Source: Chrysophaeum taylorii (lineage: Eukaryota > Sar > Pelagophyceae > Pelagomonadales > Pelagomonadaceae). From it: a stretch of DNA of 64,000 nt. The notes under the pieces are model-generated. The model was not told where the DNA came from. It saw only the letters and a list, made by a program, of their open reading frames with translations, and searched no databases. The position numbers and the translations under genes were made by a program. The stretch is from contig JAQMWT010000404.1 in assembly GCA_029834535.1 (NCBI GenBank), positions 89,791 through 153,790 of the forward strand, written 5' to 3'. Positions 49,451 through 61,131 of this stretch are shown here, piece by piece (positions within the stretch are counted from its first letter, which is position 1; each line of letters opens with the position of its first letter).

Positions 49451-52400
49451 ATGGCATTGTCCGCCGGCGCCGCCGCCGCACTGGCGTGCGTTGGCTTGGC
49501 CTCATTGTTGAGCGGCGCGCGCGGCGTGAGCGTGGTGCTCGGCGCCCGGCGCGCCTCGGCAACGCGGCGCGCCATCGCCGCGCTGCAGGAGGCGCCGTTC
49601 GACGTGGACTTGAAAGTGATCTTCGAGCGCGAAGAGGTGCGGCGAGCTGTTGAAGAGACCGCCAAACTCTCACTGTCGTCGCGGGACACCGACGGGATCG
49701 CGGTCATTGCGAGCGACGACGCCGACTGGACTTTGCAGGCGGTCGCGATGTGGCCGTTCCGAGCGGCCGAGGCGCCCGAGGACGCGTGCGCTTTGAGTTT
49801 GCCCGACCGCGAGCGATTCGGGTCGACAATCTCCTCCAAGTACGCCGGCGGCCTCCTCGTGCTCCGGCCGATCGATCTCAACAACACGACCTGGCAAGAC
49901 GTGGAGCGCGAATGCGCGCGGCGCGGCGAGCGCGTCGTCGCCGTCGACGACGACTTCGAATCCGCGGAAAGGTATCGCGCGACGACGTCGAGGATACGAC
50001 GACGACGACGACGACGGCTTGGAGGAGGAGGAGGAGGAGGAGGAGACGCCGGCAAGTACGGCCCGCTCCGGGACGCGTCGTACCACCAGCCCCTCTCGGA
50101 CGTGAGCGACGCGACCTCGGCGACCCTGGCTATGGCCGTGGGGTACGAAGCGGGCGCGCCGCGGTCGCAGCCCGCCGTCGGACTAAACTCGAGGGGATCG
50201 GTGACCCGCGCGCAAGCGCTGTGCGTGCTCGGCGACCTCAACCTCGGCTTTGTGGGGGATTCGGTGACGCGATTCCACTACTACGTGCTGAACGAGTTCC
50301 TCCAGACGGGCGACGTATCGCGCATCGACGGGACGTGGGGCGAGCCGCCGGTCCACTACGACACGTACGACCGCTGGACGCACGCTTCCGACAGCAGCAA
50401 GCACGAGCAACACTTCGTCAAGACGATCGACGTGGACGAACCGTTTTTGTGCCCCGATAAAAAACAAATTGTGCTCCAGTTCTGGTTCCTCGCCGACTGG
50501 GCATCGATCGGAGCCGACGCGGTCTCGCTGTTGGCCGAGGTCGTGTCGCCGTGGGCTGACGTCGTCGTCTACAACGCCGGCTTCTGGGAGATCAAGGAGA
50601 ATCCGGGCCGCGACGCCTGCGATCCCTACGACGCGAGCGGCCTGCGCGCCGCGTACCGCCACGCCTTGACTTCGGCGTTCCGCGAGCTCGAGTCTGCCCG
50701 AACCGTCTACTTCCGAACTTCCTCGTGTTGCGGCGAGGACTCGCTCGAGGCACCCGAGGTCATCGGAGACGCCGAGGCGACAAACCAGGCCGCGCTCGGG
50801 ATCTGGGGGCTGAACCAGGACGCCTTGTCCGTAATTGACAATTTTTCCTCGGTCCGAACCCTCGACGTCTGGCCTCTCATCGTGCCCCGCGCGCTGCGCG
50901 ACCGCACCTTCGACGGCCTCCACCCGGCCGCGCCCGTGTACCACATCTGGAATATGATGTTGCTGTGGACCGTGGCCGAGGACGAGCGAATATATCCCAA
51001 AGACACGAACGGCCGACGTGCCTCGGACGCGTACTTTTTTTCTGGCGGAGCTTTGGCTTTCGCCACGCCGGCACCCTCGGCGCCCTCGCCTCTTCCGACC
51101 GGATCGCCCACGGTCGCGAGGTGCGTAAATGGCGTGCGAGACTTCGACGAGACAGACGTCGACTGCGGGGGCGCGACCTGCTTTTCCAGGTGCGGCATGG
51201 GAAAGGCGTGCGCGGCACCGAGCGACTGCGTCGACGCCGGTTTCTGCAGCGAGTTGTTGATGGTATGCGTGCCGGCCCCGACTGCGACGCCGACCACGTT
51301 GTTGTACGACGGGTCCCCGTGGCACCCCGACGACGACGACGACGACGACGAGGGCTACGGAAAAAAATCCGGCCACGCGATTCGCGGCGCGGAAGGTTCG
51401 ACGACCGCGAACCTCGACTCGTCTCGCGTCAGGCCCGGGTACCGCTTCGGCGGCCTCGCGTCCTCGAGGGCTTTTTGCGAGGCCTCGGCCGGACTCCGGC
51501 TCGCGCTCCTCGTCGCCGTCCTCGTCCTCGCCGCGCGCCTGAGGGCACTGTGTCTTCAATTGGTCTCGGCGCTCGGGCGCGCGCGAGTTGCGGCGGCCGC
51601 GACGAAGGAAACGACCTCGACTTCTGCTGCTGGTGGGACTGCCGCGGCGGGCGCCGAGATATGCGGGTGGCTGCTGGTGGCGGCGTTTTGCAACTCGCGC
51701 GCCCCGGCCGGGCTTCTCCCGGCGGGCACTCGGATCCTCTCCGAGAACCCCGATCTCTGGTGCACGGTTATGGCCGCCCTCCTGCTCGGGTCGGCGTGCG
51801 TCGTCCGCGAGCTTCCCCCCAAAGAAAGCAGCTTCCTCAACCGCGCGCAAACGAACGAGTGGAAAGGCTGGATGCAAGTCGCTTTCGTCGCGTACCATCT
51901 CGCCAACGCCCAGGACGTCTACGTCCCGATCCGATGGTTCGTCAGCGCTTACGTCTGGATGACGGGTTTTGGCAACGCGCGATACTTCTCCAAGACTCGC
52001 GACCTCTCGCTCGCGCGGTTCGCCAAGATGCTGTGGCGCATGAACTTTTTTGCCGCTCCCCTTTCCCTCGCCACCGGCACGCCGTGGATCCAGTACTACG
52101 TCGTCGCGCTCCACACCGTCCACTTCGCGCTCGTCTTCCTCGCGTACGCTATCGTCGCCGCTTTTTCCACACTTTTTTCGAAGAAGAATCAACACGTGTC
52201 GTCGTCGTCGTCGTCGTCGTCTCCTCGAGAGGGCTGGGGGGCGCTCGTCGTGCTCGCGATCGTCGTTTTTGTCGTCTGGGAGCTTCCCGGAACGTACGAC
52301 GCGACTCTCGGGCCCGCGCTGACGGCCGCGTTCGGTCCGAGCTTCGAGCAGAATTTCTGGTACCGCACGCGCATGGACTACCTCTCTTCCCTCTCGGGCG

Positions 52401-53359
52401 CCGCGTGCGCCGCGGCCTTCCCCTTTGTCGTCGCCGCGTGGGAATCATCGTCGCGACCGCCTCTAAACGCTGCTCTTCTCGCTTTCGGCGCTTGCGCGTG
52501 CGCGGCGCTCGCGGGCTGGGTCGCCGCGACGCGCGGCGCGAATCACGAGCGCTATCGCGCCGTCCAACCCTACGTCGCTACGCTCTGGGTGCCCGCGTAC
52601 GTCCTCGCGCGCAACGCGACCCCCAATCTCCGCGGGCGCGTCTCGGTTCCCCTCGAGTGGATCGGCGCTCGGAGCCTCGAGCTCTACCTCCTCCAGTTTC
52701 ACCTCCTCATGAACCGCGGCGCGACCCACGTCCTCTGGCTCCTGCCGGACGAAAACTGGCCCGGCGTCAATCTTGGCTTGTGTGTCGTCCTCTGGCTCCT
52801 CGCCGCCGACCGCGTCTTCCGCGACACGGCCGAACTCCGCGACAGAGCCCGAGACGCGCCCTACGTCGCCGCGACGTGCCTCGCCGCCGCGGCCGTCGCC
52901 TATGCGACCTTGTCGCTCCTCTCGTGTTCGGCAGACTGGGCCATCTCCTCGCTCGCCGTTGCCGCGCTTGTCGGGGCCGCCGCCGTTCCCGAAATCTTTG
53001 CCGCCCGCGGATCCGCGAGGACGACCTGCGCGCGTTCGTCCATCCAGCCGCGCCATTACGCCGCGCTCCGCACTGTGTCGGGACCAGACGAGGAGGAGGA
53101 TGATGAGGAGGATGATGAGGAGGAGGAGGACCCTGCTCGTCGTGGTGACGAAGAAAAGAAGGAGCACCGCCAAAGCGACGCCCCGCCCCGAAAGAAGTTC
53201 GTGCGCCCTAAGAAGCGGCCAGACCACGGCACCGCGTCGCCCGTCTCGGCGAAGAGTCCTCTCCGTAACCCCGACGACGATGTCTTGCAGTCTTTGGTGG
53301 AGCCCATGTCCCCAGGACCCACGACCGAAGTGCCGAATCGCAATCACCACCAAGTGTAG
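49451..53359 (+). CDS. CASD1-like membrane O-acyltransferase with N-terminal SGNH/PC-esterase domain
   Basis: 1302 residues from the ATG at 49451, which begins a signal anchor. Around 275-520 is a PC-esterase/SGNH domain: GFVGDSVTRFHYY (catalytic Ser), VVVYNAGFWEI and TFDGLHPAAPVYHIWN (Asp and His of the triad). An EGF/Cys-rich bridge (CVNGVRDFDETDVDCGGATC) follows. The C-terminal half is the ten-span Cas1p acyltransferase domain with LNRAQTNEWKGWMQVAFVAYHLANAQ and WMTGFGNARYFSKTRDLSL. This order is that of CASD1, which O-acetylates sialic acid, and of fungal and plant cell-wall polysaccharide O-acetyltransferases. An Asp run and acidic C-terminus flank it. The substrate here is probably a secreted glycan. 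Confidence 0.82.
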   Translation: MALSAGAAAALACVGLASLLSGARGVSVVLGARRASATRRAIAALQEAPFDVDLKVIFEREEVRRAVEETAKLSLSSRDTDGIAVIASDDADWTLQAVAMWPFRAAEAPEDACALSLPDRERFGSTISSKYAGGLLVLRPIDLNNTTWQDVERECARRGERVVAVDDDFESAERYRATTSRIRRRRRRRLGGGGGGGGDAGKYGPLRDASYHQPLSDVSDATSATLAMAVGYEAGAPRSQPAVGLNSRGSVTRAQALCVLGDLNLGFVGDSVTRFHYYVLNEFLQTGDVSRIDGTWGEPPVHYDTYDRWTHASDSSKHEQHFVKTIDVDEPFLCPDKKQIVLQFWFLADWASIGADAVSLLAEVVSPWADVVVYNAGFWEIKENPGRDACDPYDASGLRAAYRHALTSAFRELESARTVYFRTSSCCGEDSLEAPEVIGDAEATNQAALGIWGLNQDALSVIDNFSSVRTLDVWPLIVPRALRDRTFDGLHPAAPVYHIWNMMLLWTVAEDERIYPKDTNGRRASDAYFFSGGALAFATPAPSAPSPLPTGSPTVARCVNGVRDFDETDVDCGGATCFSRCGMGKACAAPSDCVDAGFCSELLMVCVPAPTATPTTLLYDGSPWHPDDDDDDDEGYGKKSGHAIRGAEGSTTANLDSSRVRPGYRFGGLASSRAFCEASAGLRLALLVAVLVLAARLRALCLQLVSALGRARVAAAATKETTSTSAAGGTAAAGAEICGWLLVAAFCNSRAPAGLLPAGTRILSENPDLWCTVMAALLLGSACVVRELPPKESSFLNRAQTNEWKGWMQVAFVAYHLANAQDVYVPIRWFVSAYVWMTGFGNARYFSKTRDLSLARFAKMLWRMNFFAAPLSLATGTPWIQYYVVALHTVHFALVFLAYAIVAAFSTLFSKKNQHVSSSSSSSSPREGWGALVVLAIVVFVVWELPGTYDATLGPALTAAFGPSFEQNFWYRTRMDYLSSLSGAACAAAFPFVVAAWESSSRPPLNAALLAFGACACAALAGWVAATRGANHERYRAVQPYVATLWVPAYVLARNATPNLRGRVSVPLEWIGARSLELYLLQFHLLMNRGATHVLWLLPDENWPGVNLGLCVVLWLLAADRVFRDTAELRDRARDAPYVAATCLAAAAVAYATLSLLSCSADWAISSLAVAALVGAAAVPEIFAARGSARTTCARSSIQPRHYAALRTVSGPDEEEDDEEDDEEEEDPARRGDEEKKEHRQSDAPPRKKFVRPKKRPDHGTASPVSAKSPLRNPDDDVLQSLVEPMSPGPTTEVPNRNHHQV

Positions 53360-53706
53360 CTTTGCTGCTGCAGCAACGAGATACTAATCATGTCTGTTCT
53401 GTCGAGACGGACGCCGCCCAGAGTGGGGAGTGGAGACCCCGCCCCGTTTGTTGGTTGAACGCCCGAGGCTCCTGAAGAGGTGGTGGGGACACTGGGGTGG
53501 GGTTGTGGGGGGGGCGGGATCGAAAGAGGGGATCAAGCCCAAAAGGTTCTGCTTTTTTATAGCAAGCAGAGGCGCCGCCCGTGGGGGGGGGCGCACGGAG
53601 CATACATATTTTAGTGGGTCATGCATGCGCAAGCACAGAGGATCCGCCCACGCGATATAGATCCAGAACCGGCTGACTCACCATGCTGCCCAGGTTTAGC
53701 GCGCGC
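53360..53706. other. Intergenic region before the AAAG microsatellite
   Basis: G-rich stretches (tggggtggggttgtggggggggcggg at 53494-53519) could form quadruplexes; no gene seen. Confidence 0.4.
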
Positions 53707-53919
<213 letters not shown>

Positions 53920-54147
53920 GCCGAACTCTATATTGTGACTACGAGTTCCGCGTACTACTACACTGGGCCATGAGATGAATCGGAGCATGATAAATGGCGG
54001 GAACCCAAGCAACGCGTGCCGACACTTTTCATCAGACGGTCGGGGTTGACGTCGGTGCCTTGTGCACAAAGATGTCGTGTAGTGAGAAACGAAGGGAGCA
54101 GTTCCTAAGAAATGCTTCTCGGCCACAAAATAGAAGGTGCGGAGAGC

Positions 54148-55554
54148 TCATGAAGCAAGCGTGGTCGCGGCTGCGCCAACGGGAGTTGACGCGGGCTGCG
54201 GCGGGGAAGTAAGGGCGAGCGGAAGACGCCTGGGTTGTGATGATGAGGTGACCAGAGGTTGGGCGTCGCGATCGTTGTGGCGACGTTCGTTGTGTCGTTG
54301 ATTTTCGTTCTGCTGTCGCCGGCCCCCGGGCGGGTAGTAGTACTCGAGGCGGAAATCGTCGGTGTCCAACTCGGAAGGTCGCGGGTCGGCGACGACGAGG
54401 AGAGCCTCCTGGTGGTTTGCGGCGCAGAGGGAGACACCGGCGGCCAAGGTGTAGAGAAGGAGGATGATCGCGAGGGCGGCGCGTACGTTATAGGCGAGGT
54501 AGACCGCGATGAGGAGGGATGGGGCGAGGGCGTTGCCGAGGCTAAAGGCTGCGCGTCCGAGACCGATGAGCGCAGCCTTGGCCTCAGGGGCGACGTCGTC
54601 GGCGTGTTTCGCCGATGCGAAATTGCCGACGCCCTGGGTGAAGGACATGAGCCAGTAGGCGAGGTTTTGGAGAACGAGGAGGGGCCAGGGGCTCGAGGGG
54701 ACGACTTCGTTGGCGAGGATGACGAGGACGTAGATCAAGGCCATGAGCTGCGTGAGGCGCGTTAGCAAGCGGAAGGAGGTGGCGAGCCTGATGACGATAG
54801 GAAGGAGGTAGAAGTGGTTGAAGATCTGGACAAAGGCCGCCGGGATGAGGGAGAGGGCGAACTGTTGGCGAGAGAGTCCGTAATTTTCGGTGAGTACGAC
54901 GGCGAGCAAGACAAAGTGTACGGTAATTTCTGCGCCGTTGGCGAGCATCGTGACCACCACGCTCGAAAAGCCGAGAGTGCGTACGCCCACCGCGAGCGCG
55001 GCCGCGCGAGATTGCGCGCGCTTGACGGGGGGACTCTTGGTGCTCGCGAGCACCAAGAGAGAGATCAACGGCGGTACGGCCGAAGCGAGACACGCGGCGC
55101 GCCACGACACGAAGCCTGCGCAGATCGTCCCCGAGAGAATACCGACGTGGATGACCGCCGCGACGAGGCCCATGCGCTTGGGGAGGTTGTGGGGGGACGA
55201 GACCCCCGCGACCCAGGCGATCGCGAGCCCCTGCGGCGCTCCGAGCCCCGCGAAAGTGCGCACGACGAGGAGCCATTCGGGGCTCGGGACGAAAGCCGAG
55301 GCCGCGAACAGCGTCGCGTCGATGGCCATGCACGTCGCGAGCGCGACCCCGTTTCCGAACCGATCCGCGAGCGCGCCGAAGGCGAAGCTTCCCACGACCA
55401 CTCCCCCGTACTGTCCGGACATGATGTACCCGACCCACTGCGCCGACCGTTCCTTCGACCGGACCCACTGCGGTAGAATCGGCGCGACGATCGACAGCCC
55501 GAAAAAGTCGCCATACATGCCCAACAGTCCAGGGGCGGCGTCGAGGAGGCTCAT
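54148..55554 (-). CDS. Major facilitator superfamily transporter
   Basis: 468 residues from the ATG at 55554; about twelve hydrophobic segments. SFAFGALADRFGNGVAL is the MFS loop-2/3 motif A (GxLADRxG), and FAGLGAPQGLAIAWVAGVSSPHNLPKRMGLVAA matches the helix 4 to loop 4/5 region. The second half repeats the fold with less clear motifs. A cytosolic tail of about 80 residues is Asn/Arg- and Pro-rich. The closest class by impression is the drug:H+ antiporter type (DHA); the substrate is unknown. The start is shared divergently with the ThrRS gene over 135 bp. Confidence 0.8.
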   Translation of the reverse strand: MSLLDAAPGLLGMYGDFFGLSIVAPILPQWVRSKERSAQWVGYIMSGQYGGVVVGSFAFGALADRFGNGVALATCMAIDATLFAASAFVPSPEWLLVVRTFAGLGAPQGLAIAWVAGVSSPHNLPKRMGLVAAVIHVGILSGTICAGFVSWRAACLASAVPPLISLLVLASTKSPPVKRAQSRAAALAVGVRTLGFSSVVVTMLANGAEITVHFVLLAVVLTENYGLSRQQFALSLIPAAFVQIFNHFYLLPIVIRLATSFRLLTRLTQLMALIYVLVILANEVVPSSPWPLLVLQNLAYWLMSFTQGVGNFASAKHADDVAPEAKAALIGLGRAAFSLGNALAPSLLIAVYLAYNVRAALAIILLLYTLAAGVSLCAANHQEALLVVADPRPSELDTDDFRLEYYYPPGGRRQQNENQRHNERRHNDRDAQPLVTSSSQPRRLPLALTSPPQPASTPVGAAATTLAS

Positions 55555-55689
55555 TTTGTCTGAGATTGTTGCACCAGAAATTATGACGCCTTCAACGTTA
55601 TCATTCCAGAAGAAGAGCAACGTAGTAAGGGTTTGGGTTAATACGTGTTGGCGCGGCGCCGCCTTCGCCGAACAACACACTACTGCAAC
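55555..55689. promoter_or_regulatory. Divergent promoter between MFS transporter and ThrRS
   Basis: 135 bp between divergent start codons; an AT-rich centre (attatgacgccttcaacgttatc) is the only feature. Confidence 0.45.
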
Positions 55690-55776
55690 ATGCCGCCGCC
55701 GCCGGCCCACAATGTGGCCGGGAACGCATGCCTCAACAAGACGACCAAGTTCAGCGTCTTCGACCGGCCGGGTATC

Positions 55777-55809
<33 letters not shown>

Positions 55810-58149
55810 TTGTCCTCCTCCGGCGCGTCGGGGACGACGACGAAGCGTGCGGTGGGGGGGCGGCTGTCGGCGGGGACCGAGGGGAAGATGCACAGCGCGA
55901 AGATCGGGGGTGACTTTAGCTTGGAGAAGGAACCCATGTTCGCGAGGCGGCGCGAAGAGATTTGGGAGCGGGCGAAATCCGCGCGCGCGGCCGAGCCCAA
56001 GCCGGAGTGGCACGGGCTTCCGATTTCGATCGCGCTGCCCGACGGCGCCGTGCACGAGGGCGTCGCGTTCGAGACGACGCCGATGGCCATCGCGAAAAAG
56101 ATTTCCAAGAAGCTGGCGGGTGCGGCCTGCGTGGCGCGCGTCACCTACGCGGCGGCAGTCCAGTCGGAGGCGCTCGCGGTAGTCGAGGACGACGACCGCG
56201 ACGACGACGACGACGACAACGACACCCCTGGTGTTTTGTGGGACCTGCAACGGCCGTTGGAGGGGGATTGTCGGTTGGAATTGTTCGATTTCGACACCAA
56301 GGAGGGAAAGGGGACGTTCTGGCACTCGTCGAGCCATTTGTTGGGCGCGGTGTTGGAGCAGCGGTACGGAAGCAAGCTGACGATCGGGCCGGCGGTCGAG
56401 GGCGGGTTTTACTACGACGCGTACATGGGCGACAGCGCGATTTCAGACGCCGAGTTTTCGGAGATTACCAAGGCCGTCCAGAAGATCACCAACTCGAAGG
56501 CCCCCTTCGAGAGATTGGTGGTGACGAAAGACGAGCTGTTGGAGATGTTTTCGGAGAACCCGTTCAAGGTCGCGCTCATTTCGAGCAAGGTTCCCGACGG
56601 CGGCCGCACGACTGCCTACAAGTCGGGTCCAATTATCGACCTGTGCATGGGGCCGCACCTCCCCGACGCGGGGCGCGTCAAGGCGTTCGAGGTGGTACGA
56701 TCGAGCGCGGCGTACTGGCTCGGCGACGCCGAGAACGATACGCTCCAACGCGTCTACGGCATCGCCTTCCCCGACAAGAAGGACCTCGTCAAGTGGCGCC
56801 AGCGCATGGCCGAAGCGGCGAAACGGGACCACCGGCGCGTCGGACTCAACCAGAAGCTGTTTTTCTTCGACCCGCTGTCGCCGGGCTCGGCGTTTTTCGA
56901 GCCTCGCGGCGCGAGGATCTACAACGGGCTCGTCGAATTTATCCGCGAGCAGTACTGGGCGCGAGAGTACGACGAGGTCGTCACCCCAAATGTCTACAAC
57001 TTTGATCTCTGGCACACCTCGGGCCACGCCCTCCACTACAAGCAGAACATGTTCTGCTTCGACGTCGAGGGCGCCGAGTTTGGCCTTAAGCCGATGAACT
57101 GTCCCGGGCACTGCCTCATGTTTGCCAAGACCCTGCGGTCGTGGCGCGACCTCCCGATGCGGTACGCTGACTTTGGAGTCCTTCATCGCAACGAAGTGAG
57201 CGGCTCCCTCACGGGCCTCACCCGCGTCCGCCGCTTCCAACAAGACGACGGGCACATCTTCTGCCGCGAGGACCAGGTCGAGGCCGAGGTCAAGGGCGCC
57301 TTGGACTTTATGAAGTACGTCTACGACACCTTTGGGATGGGCTACAAACTCGAGCTGTCGACAAGGCCGAAAAAGGCTTTGGGCGACGTCTCGCTCTGGA
57401 AAAAAGCTGAGGCGGCGCTCGCAAGCGCGATGAACGACTTTGCCGGCGTCGGCCGCTGGCGCGTAAACCCCGGCGACGGCGCCTTTTACGGCCCCAAGAT
57501 CGACATCAAGGTCACGGATGCCCTCGACCGCGTCCACCAGTGTGCGACCATTCAGCTCGATTTCCAGCTCCCTATCCGATTCGACCTCAAGTACCGCGCC
57601 GGCGACGACGCCGTTTCCTCCGACGACGCTGCCGCTCCCGACGAAGATTCTGCCCGCAACGGCGAGCTCCCGCCGGGCTACGCGAGGCCCATTATCATCC
57701 ACCGCGCAATGCTTGGCTCGGTCGAGCGCATGATCGCCGTCCTCACCGAGCACTGGGGCGGCAAGTGGCCTCTCTGGATCTCTCCGAGACAGTGCCTCGT
57801 CGTCCCCGTCGCCGCCGCGCACAACGACTTCGCGACCCGCGTCCGCGCGAGACTCCGCGCTGCCAAGCTCCACGTCGACTGCGACCTTTCCGGCAATACC
57901 CTCCCCAAAAAAGTCCGCAACGGCCAGCTCGCCCAGTACAACTTCATTCTTGTCGTCGGGGACGACGAGCTCAAAAACGACGCCGTCTCCGTCCGCACGC
58001 GCAAAAACACCGTCGAGGGCACCGTCGAGATCGACGACTTTATCCGCCGCTGCCGCGCCCTCGTCGACTCCAAGGCTAAAGACGACGACCACCACCAACA
58101 CCACCACAATGACTCCCCCGCTGCCTCCTCTTCACAGAAGAATCAATAA
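55690..58149 (+). CDS. Threonyl-tRNA synthetase
   Basis: 819 residues from the ATG at 55690. The N-terminus is extended with a glutamine tract coded by CAG (55780-55806). A TGS domain (LPISIALPDGAVHEGVAFETTPMAIAKKI) is interrupted by an acidic run. The editing domain shows HSSSHLLGAVLEQR and LCMGPHLPDAGRV. The catalytic core has PMNCPGHCLMF (zinc Cys), motif 2 RNEVSGSLTGLTRVRRFQQDDGH and motif 3 IIIHRAMLGSVERM. The anticodon-binding domain follows (WPLWISPRQCLVVPV...). Length is typical for eukaryotic ThrRS. The C-terminal His/Asn-rich tail is atypical. A clear plastid or mitochondrial leader is absent, so cytosolic function is likeliest; dual use is possible. Confidence 0.95.
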
Positions 58150-58916
58150 CCTGGTTTATCATCCGCCGAAGGTGAGACAACGTCGTGTCGAACAAACCGC
58201 CGTGGCGGAAAGGACGCCTCGTTCGTCGTGCCTGCGCAGAGGTGCGTGCGGGCGAGAGGATCCATCCCCCCGGTGGCCACCGTCCTTTATATTAGGGCGG
58301 CGGACGATATCCTCTACTAATTCCCTCGTCTTGCACGCAACACACCTCGGCCGTTGGTGCATCTCGCGCACCCCTCGCGTGCCGCTTTTCCTCCCACGGC
58401 GGCACGCTCCCAGTTCGTTTTTTTTCCAACAGTCACGCGGTATGTATTCCATTGGTTTCACAACAAGCCCGGTCGCGATCCCGGGTCCTTCTTCTTCTTT
58501 TTCTTTCTTCGGAGAGGGTGGCCTCGCTGCGGGAGCCTTGTACGGCACTGGGACAGACAGACTCCGGGTGTTTTCGATTGACCGCCCTCTCCAGGCAGCC
58601 GAACGAGATCCGCGTCGAGGCAGGCGCCTACGGCGGTTAGGCGACTGAAGTAGTCAAGTACGACCGGGAAGTGAGGGGCTCCTGGACACTTTTTTTGCTA
58701 GCGATTTGTTGTATGCGATTTTTTGCTTGTCACCAACTACGTCTGCCGGTTCTTCAAGAGTTTGAATCCGAGAGTCGACCCCGTCATACTCGTTTGCGAA
58801 ACACCCACCCATATGCTCGTCCGGGGAACGTGGAGCTAACTAACAACTTGTGCAGAGCATTTAGCAAGCAGTGGTAAATCACCTGGGAAACCATCCCGTC
58901 TCATCGTGTACGTCTG
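58150..58916. other. Intergenic region before the minus-strand copia element
   Basis: No gene supported; open frames here are short and without motifs. Confidence 0.4.
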
Positions 58917-59162
58917 GAGAGGTTAATTCGGGGAATATAGGTTATGTTCCCTATATCCTCAGAACACGACAGGCGGCATCTAGAACTACACGAGAAAGGT
59001 TAAGTGTATAGTGCTACATACCTCGGGACGCGCTAGACCATGATGATGAGCGTAGGCACAAATCAGAGCCTCACAGAGGACTATTTGATTGTGTAGAAAG
59101 GAAGAAGAAGGGTAAGGAAGAGATCACGTTCTCAACGGACGGATAAGGGTAAGAGGCAGCAG
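58917..59162 (-). repeat. Possible 3' LTR of the minus-strand copia element
   Basis: Boundaries are inferred: the start from the polypurine tract and the end from a terminal ctctcca like that of the other element's LTR. The partner LTR lies outside the window, so this cannot be confirmed. Confidence 0.35.
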
Positions 59163-60004
59163 ATTTCTCTGCACCCCCTCGAGATGTCTTAGGCGCAAGG
59201 TGCGACTGTAGAGCATCTCTCTTGAGAAAGATGATGATGAAGAGAAAAAGAAAAAAAAAAAGGAAGGAATACAGTCTTGATGGTCACAGAGGTCACATAC
59301 GAAGCATCAAGAGTGTAGAAGGGTCTTAGGACTTGGACTTGGACTTGGACTTGGTGGAGCTGAGAGTCGATTTGACCCTTTTGAACAGAACATTAAGAAA
59401 CACAGATACAACAGACAGTGAGTTAGGTTATTAATCATCGTCAGCTTCTGCTGTAAGGTGGTGAACACCAATAGCTGAACGATGTGGTGCCAAGAGAAGG
59501 GTGAGTGCAAGTAGAGCATTCAGTATGGATGGCGTTAGAGAATCTAGTTGAAAGGTGTCCAGTTGGTTTTCAAAAAAAAAAAAGGTTGGACTTGGCGAAC
59601 GAAGAACGAAGATAGAAGAGTCTTCAGATTCACATGAGAGCGGACGGAATGCTCTGAAGCATGAGAACAACTTGTCACGTAGATTAAGGAGGTGATCGTC
59701 CGGGGAGGAGTAGTTGGTAGCATGTTGATCATGAGCGGTGAGTATTAAGCGAGACAACAGCTCTGTGATCTTGTACAGTGTCTAAGTAACACGTGGGTGT
59801 TGGCTGTAGGAGGGAAGAGCCGGTTCTCCAGGGAGGTGTTTCCTGGAGTTGGTCGACTTGTTGGCACAAGAAGTCGGAATCAGCAAGCGAAGCAGAAGGC
59901 GTAGGTAACGGTGGCGAAGATATCTCCAGAATAGCGTCTAGCGTGGAGTGTGAGTAGTTTAACGACGCTTCGGTCAACGTTAAAGAAAAGGGGTGCAGGA
60001 AGCC
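59163..60004 (-). other. 3' untranslated or decayed region of the copia element
   Basis: Holds an (acttgg)n hexamer repeat (59328-59354), poly-A/T tracts and short open frames with no motifs. Confidence 0.4.
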
Positions 60005-61100
60005 TTAATGTTCTGCCTGAACATAAGTGTGGCCGAACATTACATTCCGGAGTGATAGCGGTTCTGTATCATCAGAGGATGATGCGTAGTTGTTAAGATG
60101 TTGTATACGCGATCGGATAACAGTATGAATCACATCGTGGTATTTGATGGGCTTGAACATAGCCTGAGTCTTACGAGCTTGTGTTCGCTCGAGCGTTACA
60201 AGAAAGTTAAGATGCTCCGGTGCATCTGAGTAATAAGCCGAAGATCCAGTGCCAATGGTAATTGAATAGTGGAGTCTGTGGCTGCATCGGTTACTGATAA
60301 GACTAAATGAGCAAGTGACGAATGTTGTGTTAGATTGCTGGTCAAGAGATGTAGCTCCTTTGGCAAATGATACGTGCGTATGATGGTTGCGCGTATATGA
60401 CCAGCTGAGCACCCGTTACAGGAGGGTTGGAAGGAAGTAGCATTACGTGCACATACGTTAGGTTGTATGGGCGCCTGATCGGTGTTGTGACAAGCACAAC
60501 AAATGTTAGTGGGGATAGTTGAGAGGGGAATATGACCATTCTTCTTGTGGTCATCTGTGTTAAGGTGACTCAGCACTTCAGTGGGGAGTTCACTAGGTGC
60601 TTGTGACTTCGAATTATATGTGGTAGAAGCAAGAAATGTAGGGTGACTGGATGAAACGCTCGCGTTTGGGGCCTCTGTAGCAGCCAATCGAAGTAATAGC
60701 ATGAGCAGCTTCCCAAAGTGTAGTAATGGGTAGGCGCATGGATATGAGCGTCGTAAGTTCCACAAACAGTAAAGAGGCAGCAGAGTCATATATCGAGTTG
60801 AGTGCCGTAGAGATTTCCGCTCGCATAACAGAAGAGAGAAAGGGCGTGGCAGGAGTACGGAAGCTCTCAGAACGAGAGAATCCTCGTTCAATCAGGGCAA
60901 AATCCATGTTGAGGCCATCGCTTGTGTCGGTGAGATAGTAGCAGCCTGGGAGGTAGCAGGAGTGACAGTGGTTATGGGTTGTCGCTTTTGAAACAACTTG
61001 GGAGAGATGCCACGGCCACGGGAGTGTCAAGAAGACATGAACAACACTCGCCCGTGTACAAAAAAATGTGGCAGGAGAAGGAAAGGCCAGGGATAGTTTA
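60005..61100 (-). pseudogene. Extra 3' ORF (ORF3) of the minus-strand copia element, broken copy
   Basis: Split over at least three frames (61135-60614, 60891-60196, 60412-60005). In the second, residues 130-172 contain ICCACHN...RNATSFQPSCNGC...GHIRATIIR, which aligns with ICVMCNL...RNNQQSFHLSC...AHMRAIILR of the intact plus-strand ORF at 22154. This shows the extra ORF is a shared part of both copia subfamilies. It follows pol directly. Confidence 0.6.
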
Positions 61101-61131
61101 ACGACGTTGCGGTCACTAGAGTTAGGTATCT

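Noticed and set aside
50183-52195. 670-codon minus-strand frame within the CASD1-like gene
   Set aside because: Arg/Gly/Val-rich shadow of GC-rich coding DNA; no recognisable domain.
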